Positions 8,087 to 18,964 are shown, numbered from the stretch's first letter. The stretch: 64,000 nucleotides of DNA from Methylocystis parvus OBBP (GCF_027571405.1 NZ_CP092970.1:1-64000), one strand, 5' to 3'. Numbers and translations: made by a program. The notes: a model not told the origin generated them from the letters alone.

Positions 8087-8584
8087 ATGTCCGACAAGCT
8101 CACCACCTGCCTGTGGTTCGACCACGGCAAGGCGCGCGAGGCCGCCGAATTCTATGCCGCAACCTTTCCCGACAGCCATGTCGGCACCGCCAACGCCTCG
8201 CCCAACGACAATCCGTCGGCAAAGCAGGGGGACGAATTGACGGTCGCATTCACAGTGCTCGGCCGCGCGTTCATCGGGCTGAACGGCGGGCCCCATTCCA
8301 AGCCTAACGAAGCGGTCAGCTTCATGATCCTGACCGACGACCAGGAGGAAACCGACCGCTACTGGAATGCGATCGTCGGCAATGGCGGCGAAGAAAGCAT
8401 GTGCGGCTGGTGCCGCGACCGCTGGGGCTTTTCGTGGCAGATTACGCCGCGCGCGCTGCTTGCGGCGACGACCGATCCCGATAGGGCGGCGGCCAAGCGC
8501 GCAATGGACGCAATGATGACGATGCGTAAGATCGATATCGCCAAGATCGAGGCAGCGCGCCGTGGGGAGAACGCCGATGCGTAG
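8087..8584 (+). CDS. VOC/PhnB-like protein (glyoxalase superfamily)
   Basis: A 165-aa protein beginning TTCLWFDHGKAREAAEFYAATF with the internal WGFSWQITP motif. These are signatures of the PhnB-like (3-demethylubiquinone-9 3-methyltransferase-annotated) VOC family. The actual substrate is unknown; members are metalloenzymes or resistance proteins. A GAGGAGAAGG ribosome site precedes the ATG. The stop overlaps the next gene by 8 bp, so the two are co-transcribed. Confidence 0.88.
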   Translation: MSDKLTTCLWFDHGKAREAAEFYAATFPDSHVGTANASPNDNPSAKQGDELTVAFTVLGRAFIGLNGGPHSKPNEAVSFMILTDDQEETDRYWNAIVGNGGEESMCGWCRDRWGFSWQITPRALLAATTDPDRAAAKRAMDAMMTMRKIDIAKIEAARRGENADA

Positions 8585-9244
8585 GATCGCCGGCGCGGTC
8601 TTCCTCTCGCTCGACGGCGTGATGCAGGCTCCGGGCGGCCCCACCGAGGACTATATAGGTGGGTTTGATGAGGGCGGCTTGCTATTCAGGTTTGCCGACG
8701 ACGGCATATTCGAGACGATAGGGTCGCTGTTCGCCGGTGAGTATGACTTGCTGCTCGGGCGGCGCACCTACGATATCTTCGCCGCCTATTGGCCCTATGT
8801 CGAGGGCGACGGCGCAGAGATGGGCAGGGCCTTCACACGGGCTGGCAAGCATGTGCTGACCCGAGGCGACCAGCCGCTGGAGTGGGAAAACAGCTACCGT
8901 CTTGGTGGCGTTGACGACGTTGCGGCGCTCAAACAGAGCGAAGGCCCCGACCTCATCATCCAGGGGTCGAGCGCAATCTACCCGGGCCTGCTCGCCGCCG
9001 GTCTGATCGATCGGCTGACGCTAATGACCTTCCCGGTAATGCTTGGGCGTGGCAAGCGCCTGTTCGGGGACGGCACGCCGGCGCGCATACTCCGGATGGT
9101 CGACCATAAGGTTACGCCGAGGGAACTGTGATCGCCACCTATGAGCCTGGCGGCGCTATCCCGACCGAGGGCTCTTTTCCTGAGCCAGGCATCAGCGCCC
9201 GCGAGACCGAGCGGCAAAGGAAGATGCAGGATGGGCGTTGGTGA
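8577..9244 (+). pseudogene. Dihydrofolate-reductase-family protein, frameshifted near its end
   Basis: The RibD C-terminal/DHFR-like fold is clear: RRIAGAVFLSLDGVMQAPGG, LLLGRRTYDIFAAYWP, DLIIQGSSAIYPGLLAAGLIDRL. The frame stops early at 9131. A single missing G around 9115-9122 explains this: restoring it continues the normal C-terminus (GTVIATYEPGG...) to a stop at 9244. It could be a real mutation or a sequencing error. ATG 8577 overlaps the VOC gene end. Confidence 0.85.
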
Positions 9245-10041
9245 TCAGGACGTGAAAGGTCTTGTCGTGGCTGAGCGTCAATTGTTGCCCAAAAGACTGC
9301 GCCGATTACAAGGTGCTCGACGCCACGCTGGATAGAACCGCCAGTGCCGCAATGGGCCGAACGGATAGGCGAATTGCTGGCAGATAGGTTTGGAGACGTG
9401 ACAACCGTCGCAAGCAGCTGGGAAGGCGCCGCGGCGGCTTCCAGAGGAAATTTCCCGAGGGAAAATTTATCCTGGCCAAGACTCGGCGCGGGGATTTCGT
9501 CCATTCAGGAGAAGAAGAAGCAATACATCACCTTTCGCACGCGATCCCCCACAGCGTGACCGACCAGCGGAACGGTCTCCAAGACCCGAACGGTGCATCA
9601 GGCATCCGCTTGAGTTGGGGCCTTCGGCAAACCCGGGGCGGTTCATCACGCCGCATGAATACGTCTGCAAAATATGGGCAAACGCCCCCGAGCGGTTCAC
9701 AAATGATCCGACCCAGCTCACTCCGGGACCCTAATCGCCGAGCGATGTGTTTTGCTCGCATGAGCGATGACCGAGGCCATGCTTTCAGGGAGGCGAATCT
9801 CCCGAGGGCTGACCATGGCTTGCGATTCTCGCCGTCGCGAACGCACCCCGGACAATCGAGCGCGCATCGACGGTGCCTGTGCCCCTCGCGCCAATCCGCC
9901 AAAGCATTGGCGCGCGTCCTTTTGCCTCAGCCTTGCTTAGCTTGCAGGCGCCCGGAACTGGCAGCGATATTCCCGATCGCTGACGAGGTCGCCTCTTGTC
10001 GTCGAGCGGCCTGAGTGCGCTGGCCCGCACTTAGGCCGCAG
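9245..10041. other. No recognisable gene
   Basis: About 800 bp without a convincing coding region. Short open frames exist on both strands but lack family motifs or a ribosome site. It probably holds decayed sequence. Confidence 0.5.
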
Positions 10042-10308
10042 TCACGCCGTTGGATCTCGGTGACCGTGAGAGGCGTGACCTCCTTTGCGCCCCGCCTCCG
10101 ATGCGAGCGCGTGGTTTCTCGCAAAGCTACGCTTGCTGGGGTCGACAGATTGCCCGCCCTTGCGTCCGGCGCGCGACGCGAGCTCAGGGTTTTGAGAGAA
10201 GCTGCGCTTTTCGTTGGGAACGGACTTCCCGCCCTTGCGGGCGATTTCGCGCTGCTTCTCCGGGGACATAGACGCGAAGCCGCGGTTGGCCTTCTTTACT
10301 TCCTGCAT
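10042..10308 (-). CDS. KGG-repeat stress-induced protein
   Basis: An 88-aa protein with a KGG/GxRKGG repeat architecture: GFASMSPEKQREIARKGGKS, then two RSF...LASxAGRKGG repeats. This is the con-10/YciG/GsiB-type general stress domain, a small hydrophilic, probably cytosolic protective protein. AGGAGG is spaced well ahead of the ATG at 10308. It stands alone next to a CHASE3 remnant. Confidence 0.85.
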   Translation of the reverse strand: MQEVKKANRGFASMSPEKQREIARKGGKSVPNEKRSFSQNPELASRAGRKGGQSVDPSKRSFARNHALASEAGRKGGHASHGHRDPTA

Positions 10309-10709
10309 TCACGCCTCCTGCTTTGAACTAAGCGCTCAAATAGGTCAGGCCAAGGCGTTGGCCACCAATGCCCGGCATTAGGAAGCCGTTTGAAGAAAGG
10401 GGCAGGGTTGTCGCCGACTTCAGTATCAAAAATCTTCAAGTCAGTGTGAATACGGCCCACTGCCGCTCGATATGGACCTAGAAACGCCTGGTCGTTTGTC
10501 AGCAAAAAACCGCGCTGATTAGTTTCAGCATCTTGAAGTGTCGAAAGCGCCTGTAGAAAGGATGTTCGTACCGCGAGCGTATGCTCGACCCACCGGTGTT
10601 CAGCGAGTTGGCGTTGGAGGGAAAAAGTGGTTCCCGCGATCGCCGCGATAAGTAACCCGAAAATCGTGGCTATCAGAGGCGTCCGCTTGATCGTAACTGT
10701 TGGCCTCAT
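10296..10709 (-). pseudogene. Truncated CHASE3-domain membrane sensor remnant
   Basis: The N-terminus carries one transmembrane helix (PLIATIFGLLIAAIAGTTF) followed by a CHASE3 core (LSTLQDAETNQRGFLLTNDQAFLGPY). In full proteins CHASE3 is followed by a second membrane helix and a kinase or similar output domain. Here the frame ends in unrelated sequence after about 110 residues. It is the 5' piece of a sensor gene. Start at 10709 (MRPTVTIKR) is likely; 10754 is possible. Confidence 0.65.
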
Positions 10710-10784
10710 GAGACGGGCCCGGGTTTTGCTTCCAGTGGTGAGACTCCCGCACACAAGATTCCTGACAGTCCCTGGCTGAAACGC

Positions 10785-11076
10785 CCTCCGCTACCACGCA
10801 AATAAATCAGATAGTTAGCTTATTCCCCAACCCGCTACAGTCTTTCACCCCCTTGGCTACCCCGACTTCAAAGTTGTCTCGCCGAAGTTCGTCCTCGTCA
10901 TAATAGGACTGCGAGAATCCCCGAAAATTCGTTTGAAGCTGACGCCGCCCTGCGGTTCTGTTGAGCCGTGCGCAAGGCCGCCGCCAGCCGAAGCCATTGT
11001 CGGCCCGGCGCAAAAAATGACCGAAGCGCGATGGGAGGAGACATCCGTGTCAGGGGATTTCGAACGAGAACTGACC
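10785..11076 (+). repeat. Upstream segment of the NHLP genes, repeated at 18.6 kb
   Basis: Two blocks, 10785-10818 and 11021-11076, recur at 18607-18640 (29/34 identical) and 18650-18703 in the same orientation, with about 200 bp missing between them in the second copy. The segment holds the leader DNA, ribosome site and first codons of the first NHLP gene. Confidence 0.7.
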
Positions 11077-11382
11077 AAGCGCGTCTGGACGGACGACACT
11101 TTCGCGACCCAAGTGGAAAGGAGCCCAGTCGAGGCGCTCAGGTCGATGGGCGTCGAGGTCCCCGCCGGCGTCAAAGTGAAAGTGGTGGTGCAGCGCCGGG
11201 ACACAATCTACTTCACCATCCCGCCTGCCCGGGCACCTCACTCGGAGCCCGCGACGGCGCCCCTCAATCAGATGGACCTCTGGTCCAGCAAGGGGCTGTT
11301 GATTTGGCTTGTCCCCGTGGCCGCCAAATTCAAGCTTCTGGCCCTGCGCAACGCCGCCCGCAAAGAGGGGGACCGACAGTGA
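11047..11382 (+). CDS. NHLP leader-like peptide 1
   Basis: Residues about 5-60 match the nitrile-hydratase-alpha-like leader fold (NHLP, TIGR03793 type): a helical VWTDDTFATQVERSPVEALRS segment, then MGVEVPAGVKVKVVVQRRDT and a terminal IPPA. Such leaders usually precede RiPP cores. The tail (LLIWLVPVAAKFKLLALRNAARK) is hydrophobic-basic and lacks Cys, so a classical lanthipeptide core is unlikely. GTG 11047 has GGAGGAG 7 nt upstream; an ATG at 11018 is the alternative. It overlaps the next gene by 4 bp. Confidence 0.75.
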   Translation: MSGDFERELTKRVWTDDTFATQVERSPVEALRSMGVEVPAGVKVKVVVQRRDTIYFTIPPARAPHSEPATAPLNQMDLWSSKGLLIWLVPVAAKFKLLALRNAARKEGDRQ

Positions 11383-11747
11383 ACAACGCCGATTTCGTCG
11401 AACAATACTATGAGCGCATCGCGACCGATCCTGACTATCGCGCCAAGCTGCTCGCCGACCCGGTCGGGAGCGTGTGCGAGCAGTTCGGCTACGCGCCGGG
11501 CCTCGATCTGAAAATCGAGATCATCGAGCAGGCGGATGACACGATCGTCATCATGATCCCCCCAAAGCCGGAGCCGGGCGAGGACATGGAGCGAGAGCTG
11601 ACGAGGGTCTCCGAACAGGTTTTTGACTTGCTCTTTTCGTCGGGGATCGGGGGCTTTTTCATCCCGGACGACGCACAGAAATGGGTCCTGCGCGAGATGA
11701 GGCTGGCGTCGCAGAAGAAGACTGGTCTCGATATTTCCGACATGTAG
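11379..11747 (+). CDS. NHLP leader-like peptide 2
   Basis: A 122-aa protein whose first 65 residues are a strong NHLP match: a helical start, DPDYRAKLLADPVGSVCEQF, then LDLKIEIIEQADDTIVIMIP. The remainder (ELTRVSEQVFDLLFSSGIGGFF...) is predicted helical with a Gly-rich patch and one Cys in the leader. The GTG start is coupled to the stop of peptide 1. No cyclase, LanM or radical SAM maturase lies in the window, so its role as a RiPP precursor is open. Confidence 0.75.
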   Translation: MNNADFVEQYYERIATDPDYRAKLLADPVGSVCEQFGYAPGLDLKIEIIEQADDTIVIMIPPKPEPGEDMERELTRVSEQVFDLLFSSGIGGFFIPDDAQKWVLREMRLASQKKTGLDISDM

Positions 11748-11927
11748 CTGGTCTGGCGCAGCACGAGTTCATTTTGGCTAAGAGGCGACGAGAAACATAA
11801 TTCGGATTTAGCACCACTTCTGACGATGCTTTGCCTAGCGTTCTGACGCAATCAATGGACAGGGGCGCGCGCCCGCTCAATGATAGGCTGCACCTGTCGC
11901 GCATTGCGGCGGTTATTGGAGGCCATA

Positions 11928-12143
11928 ATGTCAGAGCAATTCAAACGCTGGATTTGTCTTGGATGTGGGTTCTCTTATGACGAAGCGCTTGGATTGCCGG
12001 AACACGGGATCGCGCCGGGAACCCGCTGGGCCGACCTGCCCGAAGACTGGGCCTGCCCCGACTGCGGAACGGCAAAGGCGCAATTTGAAATGGTGGTCAT
12101 CGGCTATGCCGCCGGAGGCGCGCAACTCGCCCAGAACGCTTGA
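11928..12143 (+). CDS. Rubredoxin
   Basis: A 71-aa one-iron electron carrier. CLGCG and CPDCG supply the four Cys ligands of Fe(Cys)4, with the usual [20 protein letters not shown] spacing. ATG 11928 has a GGAGG site upstream; the frame is open from 11880. The C-terminal tail [12 protein letters not shown] is longer than in minimal rubredoxins. It probably donates electrons to an oxygenase or oxidase; neighbours do not identify which. Confidence 0.95.
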   Translation: MSEQFKRWICLGCGFSYDEALGLPEHGIAPGTRWADLPEDWACPDCGTAKAQFEMVVIGYAAGGAQLAQNA

Positions 12144-12169
12144 TCGGCTCGGAAGGCAGGGGGAAAGTC

Positions 12170-12973
12170 ATGACTCGTTTTTTTGTACTTCGCGCCCATG
12201 AGCGCGGCCATGACGTCATCCGCTCCGATGGTGCGGCGTCGTCCTATGTGGCGGGACATCCCGGCGCTTTCATCAGCCGCGAGTCCAGCTTCAATTTCCA
12301 TCAATATCAAGGTGGTCGCCCCGGCTTCGGCCCGATCCGTGTCTTCGGCGACGAGACCTTCCACGGAGCCGGCTGCGGTTACAACATGCATCCCCACCAT
12401 AACTTCGTGATCTGCGCCTTCGTGCTCGAAGGCGAGCTGACCCACATCAACACCGCGGGTGAGGGGACGGTCGACCGGTTGCGGCAAGGCGATTATTACA
12501 TCTTCTCGGCCGGCTCCGGCGGCAAGCATTGCGAGCTGAGCATCAGCCCCGAGGACATGAACGCGATCTATCTCTGGGTGCTGCCGAGCCAACTTTATCT
12601 ACCGCCCGCCTATCATCGCGGCCATTTCGATCTGCGCACTCGCCGCAACCAAATCATACAGTTGGTTGGCGACGCCGACGGCGCTCTACCATTTCCGCAG
12701 GACCTGCGCGTGTCGCGTTTGGCGACAGATCGCGAGGGGACATTTACCTACACGCCGCGCTCGATTGAACATGGCGTCTATATCTTCGTCGTCGATGGAA
12801 ATCTAACGTGCGGTGACGCTGTATTAGGTCGACGCGACAGCCTTGGCGTCGCAGGAGTGAAAATAGTCGAATTCGAAGCGGCCGACACGACAGACGTCCT
12901 CATCGTTGAAACTGCGATGATCCATGACGAGCGGGTTCGCGCCTGGGAAAAGGAACAGGCCGAGGTAGCGTGA
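12170..12973 (+). CDS. Pirin-like bicupin protein
   Basis: A 267-aa two-cupin protein. The N-terminal cupin has the pirin-type metal motif (NMHPHHNFVI...GELTH), and the C-terminal cupin contains TYTPRSIEHGVYIFVVDGN. Pirins bind a metal and some have quercetinase activity. Start ATG 12170 follows GGGGGAAAG. A truncated second copy of its C-terminal half lies at 39382-39613, next to an IS6 element. Confidence 0.85.
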   Translation: MTRFFVLRAHERGHDVIRSDGAASSYVAGHPGAFISRESSFNFHQYQGGRPGFGPIRVFGDETFHGAGCGYNMHPHHNFVICAFVLEGELTHINTAGEGTVDRLRQGDYYIFSAGSGGKHCELSISPEDMNAIYLWVLPSQLYLPPAYHRGHFDLRTRRNQIIQLVGDADGALPFPQDLRVSRLATDREGTFTYTPRSIEHGVYIFVVDGNLTCGDAVLGRRDSLGVAGVKIVEFEAADTTDVLIVETAMIHDERVRAWEKEQAEVA

Positions 12974-13024
12974 CGACCGCCTCCAGCCAATGACGCGCGC
13001 ATTTCGCGACCAAGGAGCCAGACC

Positions 13025-13600
13025 ATGCCCATCATGGATGTTCGATATGCCGCCGGCCGCCTCGACAAAGAGGCCAAGGCCGCGCTCGCAAAGAAACTTA
13101 CCGATGTGTTGATTCAGATGGAGGGCGGCGCCAACACGCCCGGCGGCCGTGGCTTCGCATGGGTGTTCTTCACGGCCTTCGCTGAGGACGACTGGTGGAT
13201 CGGCGGCAGCACTGGCGACGACTATGTTTCGCCTCCCGGGAAGTTCCTGGTCCATATCTCCATTCCAGAGGGCTATATGAACATCGACCACAAGAATGAG
13301 GTCCACGCCTGGGTCGCCGCCGCCATCACCGAGGTCGCTGGCGTGTCCGATCCGGGCCGTAGTATCCTCACGGTGATCGACGAGGTCACCGAAGGAAATT
13401 GGGGCAATGCCGGCCGTCCGATCAGCCTTGAAAGCATCGCCGAGACGGTCGGTCAATCGAAACAAGGCGCGCGCCTGAACTGGTCGCGCTCCTATTTCGA
13501 GGCCAAGGCCCGCGCTATGGCGACCGCGGGATATCCCACGGACGCCGGGGGTCTGTTTCCGTCGCTCACGCCGTCCGCGCGCGAGCTCAACACAGAATGA
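13025..13600 (+). CDS. Tautomerase-family protein
   Basis: A 191-aa protein starting MPIMDVRYAAGRLDKEAKAALAKKLTDVL, as in 4-oxalocrotonate tautomerase-superfamily members, where the Pro after Met is the catalytic base. The domain occupies the first half (FLVHISIPEGYMNIDHKNEVHAW...); the C-terminal third is an extension not typical of the minimal family. AAGGAG precedes the ATG. It follows the pirin gene by 51 bp, suggesting one operon. Confidence 0.8.
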   Translation: MPIMDVRYAAGRLDKEAKAALAKKLTDVLIQMEGGANTPGGRGFAWVFFTAFAEDDWWIGGSTGDDYVSPPGKFLVHISIPEGYMNIDHKNEVHAWVAAAITEVAGVSDPGRSILTVIDEVTEGNWGNAGRPISLESIAETVGQSKQGARLNWSRSYFEAKARAMATAGYPTDAGGLFPSLTPSARELNTE

Positions 13601-13766
13601 TGAATCATGAACGCGCCCCTGTCCTGTAACGGCGATAGCGAGCCTGTTCGTCGTAGCGTCGTTTGAGTCGTCGGGACGTGGGTATTCGGGTGTATTGGGA
13701 TGAGCGTCCCCCACCTATGGCTGTTCGCGACAAGCGCGCCGCCTGGGACAGAACAAGGCGGCGGAG

Positions 13767-15569
13767 ATGAAAGCCAGGGAAGGCAAACATAGCTTCTGGG
13801 ACAATCTCATCCCGCTGAAGGGCGGCCTCTTCGGGGACCAGCTCGCAGGTTGGAAGCCCGGGCCGCCCGCGAAGTCGAGGCTCGGCTGCCGCATTCTGCC
13901 GGACCAGATGATCGAGGTCGCCCCAGCAATAGCGCTTGCTGCGGACGTCTATGTGCCGAAGGTCGCGGGCCGCTATCCGGCCATCGTCTCGTTCGCCGCC
14001 TATTCGAAAGAGTTGCAGGCAGCCGGCGTGCCTGCGGGCAACAATGAGACGGGCAGCCCGCCTGTCTTCACTGACCGAGGTTATGTTCATGTCATCGTCA
14101 CCCGGCGCGGCATGGGACGGTCCGGCGGCAAGGACGCCGTCTATCTCAACGACACCGACGTGGCCGACCACGCCAAGGTGATCCAATGGGCCGCGGCGCA
14201 GCCCTGGTGCGATGGCCAGGTCGTACTCTTCGGCACATCCTATTACGGGCTGACCCAGCCTCAGGTCGCCCGACTTCGTCCGCCTGCGCTGAAGGGCTTC
14301 TTCGCCAATGAGATGTGCACGGACTTCTTCCGCCACATCGCCATGTTCGGCGGCGCGCCGCAGCCGGATTTCTTTGCGCTGTGGATGGGCGCGAACTTTA
14401 CGCCGTTCCAGTTCGCGCTACGCGTGCCGCCGCTCGTTCGCGCGCTGGCGAGCCACATCACCAATTCGCCTTTAAAGCGCCTGTGGTGGCCGCAGGTGAA
14501 GAAGCGGATGACGCGGATCATGAAGGCCTTCCAGCGACAGGTCCCGACGCGGCCGACGCGTGAGTTATTTGCTGAACTCATGCTCGACGGCAAGACGCGC
14601 GCCACCGCCTCGATGCCGCAGGGCCCGAGCGGCGCTCTCGCCGATATCGAGGTTCCCTTTGTCGTGGTGCAGAATCCCGGCTACCTAAACCTGCACCAGT
14701 TCGGCGCCTACGACCTGTTCGAGAATGCAGGGACGCCGCGCGATCAAAGATGGCTGATCATCGGCCCTGCGAGTTTCGATCTGCCGGTCTACCATTGGCA
14801 GTTGGAAGCGCTCGCCTTCTTCGATCATCTCCTTTACGGAGCCGACAACGGCTATGCCGCGCAGGCGCGGGTGCGATATTGGATTGAAGGCGCGGGCGCC
14901 TACGGGTCCGCGGCAGATTGGCCGCTTCCAGGGAGCACGCCGCTTCGGCTCTATTTGGCCTCCAGCGGCGCCGACTCCGTGACTCATCGGCTCACCAGCG
15001 AGCAGGGCGAAGACGGAATGAATCGATGGGCGGCGGTGCCCCTCGGCGCCATAGTATGCGCCGGCTTTGACGAGGTCGCTAACCAGCGCCTCACCTTCGA
15101 GATGGCCGTAGAGGAGGAGATGGAGCTCAGCGGCCCCGTGACCTTGAGCCTCTCCTTCAGTTCCAACGAGATCGATTCTTACGTGGTGGCCCGCACGGGC
15201 CGCCGCTCGACCGATGGCTCCTACCAGCTCCTGTCCATGGGCGCGATCCGCCCCGCCTGCCGCAGGATCGACGAGGCGCGCTCCACCGCCACTGAGATCG
15301 CTATCGACATCGACGCGCCCGAGCCGCTTACGCCGGGCGTGCCTGTGAGACTCCGTTTCAGCTTGACGCCGCAGCCTGTGGCTCTGAAGCCGGGCGAATG
15401 GTTTGTCCTCGATATCGCCAGCCGCACCGACCTCATGCGCAGCGACGTGAGCCACGGGCACGCGCAGTTCGACATGCAGGTCCCGCCCTATTATTCGCGC
15501 AACGCCCTGCATTACGGGCAGGACACTTATCTCGAGTTGAGACGCGCAGCCCCCAGCGCACCGCGATGA
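13767..15569 (+). CDS. CocE/NonD family hydrolase (X-Pro dipeptidyl-peptidase-like)
   Basis: A 600-aa alpha/beta hydrolase with a C-terminal jelly-roll domain. The nucleophile elbow is GTSYYG (about residues 157-162), preceded by the GMGRSGGK oxyanion region. The C-terminal domain includes LRFSLTPQPVALKPGEWFVLDIAS. CocE relatives hydrolyse acyl esters and amides; the substrate is not predictable. No signal peptide is visible. Confidence 0.88.
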   Translation: MKAREGKHSFWDNLIPLKGGLFGDQLAGWKPGPPAKSRLGCRILPDQMIEVAPAIALAADVYVPKVAGRYPAIVSFAAYSKELQAAGVPAGNNETGSPPVFTDRGYVHVIVTRRGMGRSGGKDAVYLNDTDVADHAKVIQWAAAQPWCDGQVVLFGTSYYGLTQPQVARLRPPALKGFFANEMCTDFFRHIAMFGGAPQPDFFALWMGANFTPFQFALRVPPLVRALASHITNSPLKRLWWPQVKKRMTRIMKAFQRQVPTRPTRELFAELMLDGKTRATASMPQGPSGALADIEVPFVVVQNPGYLNLHQFGAYDLFENAGTPRDQRWLIIGPASFDLPVYHWQLEALAFFDHLLYGADNGYAAQARVRYWIEGAGAYGSAADWPLPGSTPLRLYLASSGADSVTHRLTSEQGEDGMNRWAAVPLGAIVCAGFDEVANQRLTFEMAVEEEMELSGPVTLSLSFSSNEIDSYVVARTGRRSTDGSYQLLSMGAIRPACRRIDEARSTATEIAIDIDAPEPLTPGVPVRLRFSLTPQPVALKPGEWFVLDIASRTDLMRSDVSHGHAQFDMQVPPYYSRNALHYGQDTYLELRRAAPSAPR

Positions 15570-15719
15570 ACCCCACGATAGAAGCGCCGTTGCTGCCGAC
15601 GCGCCGCAAATCCTGTGCATGGCCTATGAAGGCGCACCGGTGCACCAGCGAGGGATTGCTGACAAAATTCAAACGTCGTAGCGTGCGACAGCCATTCACG
15701 TATTCAATACGGAGCGAAC

Positions 15720-15995
15720 ATGATCAAAGACGCCGCCTCCCGCCGCCAGGTGCTAACGCTGGCCGCCGCTGCATTACCGGCAACTCTTGCACTGCGATCC
15801 ACGCCTGCAAACGCCTATCAAGGTAATATGGAGCGCGCGCTCGCCTCGCTTCAGGACGCGATGGCGTCTTTAGAGGCTGCAACGCCAAACAAGGGTGGAC
15901 ACCGCGAGCGCGCAATGCAAATCATCCAGCGCGCCATGAACCAAGTGCAGATGGGTATCGATTACGCGAACAGGCATGGCGGCGGCGGCTTATGA
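15720..15995 (+). CDS. Small exported protein of unknown function
   Basis: A 91-aa protein with a Tat-like or Sec signal (MIKDAASRRQVLTLAAAALPATLALRSTPANA), where RRQVL resembles the twin-arginine motif, and cleavage after ANA. The mature part (YQGNMERALASLQDAMASLEAATPNKGGHRERAMQIIQ...) is a short helical bundle, probably periplasmic, with a Gly-rich end. I do not recognise a named function. ACGGAGCG upstream supports the start. Confidence 0.75.
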   Translation: MIKDAASRRQVLTLAAAALPATLALRSTPANAYQGNMERALASLQDAMASLEAATPNKGGHRERAMQIIQRAMNQVQMGIDYANRHGGGGL

Positions 15996-16063
15996 GAATG
16001 GGAGAAGCAACCGCCCGTTCCGTGTCTTTCGTGAGATTATAGCGTTTTTGTGCGGAACACGTC

Positions 16064-16765
16064 ATGATCACGCTTTATTCCTACCCTCGCCTCTACGGCG
16101 TCGCGGACAACAACGGCTATGGTTTGAAGGTTTACGCCTTTTTGCGGCTTGCCGGCGTGTCCTTTCGTCACGAGCATGTCTTTGACGCGTCCTCAGCGCC
16201 GCGAGGCCAGCTCCCCTATATTGTCGAGGATGGAGAAACGTTCGGCGACAGTGAGGCGATCATCGATCATCTTGTCCAGAAACATGAGCTGACCATCGAT
16301 CGTGCGCTGACCACAAGTCAGCGTTGCCAGGACCTGCTCGTCACGCGCATGCTCGACGACCTCTATTGGGTCATGTCGTATTCGCGATGGCAAGACGAGC
16401 GCTACTGGCCAGCGTTTCGCGATGCGTTACTCCGGGAGCATACAAGCCTCCAACCCGAAGACCTTCTCAAGGCGCGTGAATTCAATTTTCAGCGCTATTA
16501 CTACCAGGGTATCGGCCGCTATCCGCCTGAGATGGCCTATGCGCGCGGGCTTGCCGACCTCGGAGCGCTCGCGAGTTTGATTCCAGCCGAAGGCTATGTG
16601 CACGGATTGAGGCCAACCAGCATCGACGCGGCCATCTATGGATTTATCGCCAACATTTATTTTTACGACATTGACACGCCGCTCAAGCGGTTTGTGGTTT
16701 CGCAGCCAAATATCGTCGAACATTGCCGCGCCATTCATGGCGCCGTGTCGCGCGACGGAGAATAA
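16064..16765 (+). CDS. Glutathione S-transferase-like (metaxin/FAXC type) protein
   Basis: A 233-aa protein with a thioredoxin-like N-terminal domain (ITLYSYPRLYGVADNNGYGLKVYAFLRLAGV...RGQLPYIVEDGETFGDSEAIIDHL) and a helical C-terminal domain ending SIDAAIYGFIANIYFYDIDTPLK. The pattern fits the metaxin/FAXC-like GST subgroup rather than catalytic GSTs. It lies 87 bp before benzoylformate decarboxylase. Confidence 0.82.
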   Translation: MITLYSYPRLYGVADNNGYGLKVYAFLRLAGVSFRHEHVFDASSAPRGQLPYIVEDGETFGDSEAIIDHLVQKHELTIDRALTTSQRCQDLLVTRMLDDLYWVMSYSRWQDERYWPAFRDALLREHTSLQPEDLLKAREFNFQRYYYQGIGRYPPEMAYARGLADLGALASLIPAEGYVHGLRPTSIDAAIYGFIANIYFYDIDTPLKRFVVSQPNIVEHCRAIHGAVSRDGE

Positions 16766-16843
16766 GAACGTAGCGGGTGAACGCCGTCGCAGACGGCGCC
16801 CGTGTAAGAGCCGCCGCATCGGCGATCGCCGTGGCCATTCTGA

Positions 16844-18475
<1,632 letters not shown>

Positions 18476-18606
18476 AGAAAGAGGGGTTCCCGCTTGAAAT
18501 CAAAGCCGGTGCGGTTCCCGTGTCCTTATCGGGCGGCGCGCAACCTCGCCTTTAAATCTCAACGGAAATTCAGCACCTTCCCTTGGGGGGTAATGGAGGT
18601 AGCGGA

Positions 18607-18703
18607 CCTCCGCCACCACGCAGAAAAATCAAATTGTTAGTGAAAACAACCGAAGCGCGAGGGAGGAGACATCCGGTCCGGGGATTTCGAAGGAGAACTG
18701 ACC
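18607..18703 (+). repeat. Relic of the NHLP upstream region
   Basis: A partial, non-coding copy of 10785-10818 and 11021-11076. It keeps the GGGAGGAGACATCC ribosome-site block, but the GTG start of the source gene is destroyed here (GGT). The surrounding 18476-19046 contains no recognisable gene. Confidence 0.75.
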
Positions 18704-18942
18704 GCGAAAAATACGATTCCCTTGCCAACCGAGAACTCCCCGGAGCTATGCTCAATCCTTCGAAATCGGCTGAAGCGGTTCCTACGCCTCGCAAACAGAC
18801 CCTGGAAATTCCCTATAGCTCGCAGCGGCAACGGCGCCCTTCCCGACCCGCGGTTTCCTTCTTTGGAGGTTTTCAGACGCCGGCCCCGCCGCCAAGGGAT
18901 GGCAGGCGTCCGTAAAGTCGGCATCCGAAAACCTTGGCACTA

Positions 18943-18964
18943 GCGGTCCTTCGACAAGGACCGC
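18943..18964. other. Hairpin, possible terminator
   Basis: A perfect 9-bp stem (18943-18951 with 18956-18964) and a CGAC loop. It has no U-tract on either strand. It lies downstream of the DUF4331 gene and could end that transcript, but the lack of U-run makes this uncertain. Confidence 0.35.

Noticed and set aside
12824..13714. 296-codon minus-strand frame
   Set aside because: Antisense to the pirin and tautomerase genes, which have clear family signatures and ribosome sites.
14685..15620. 311-codon minus-strand frame opposite the CocE hydrolase
   Set aside because: Shadow frame; the plus strand has the GxSYxG nucleophile motif.
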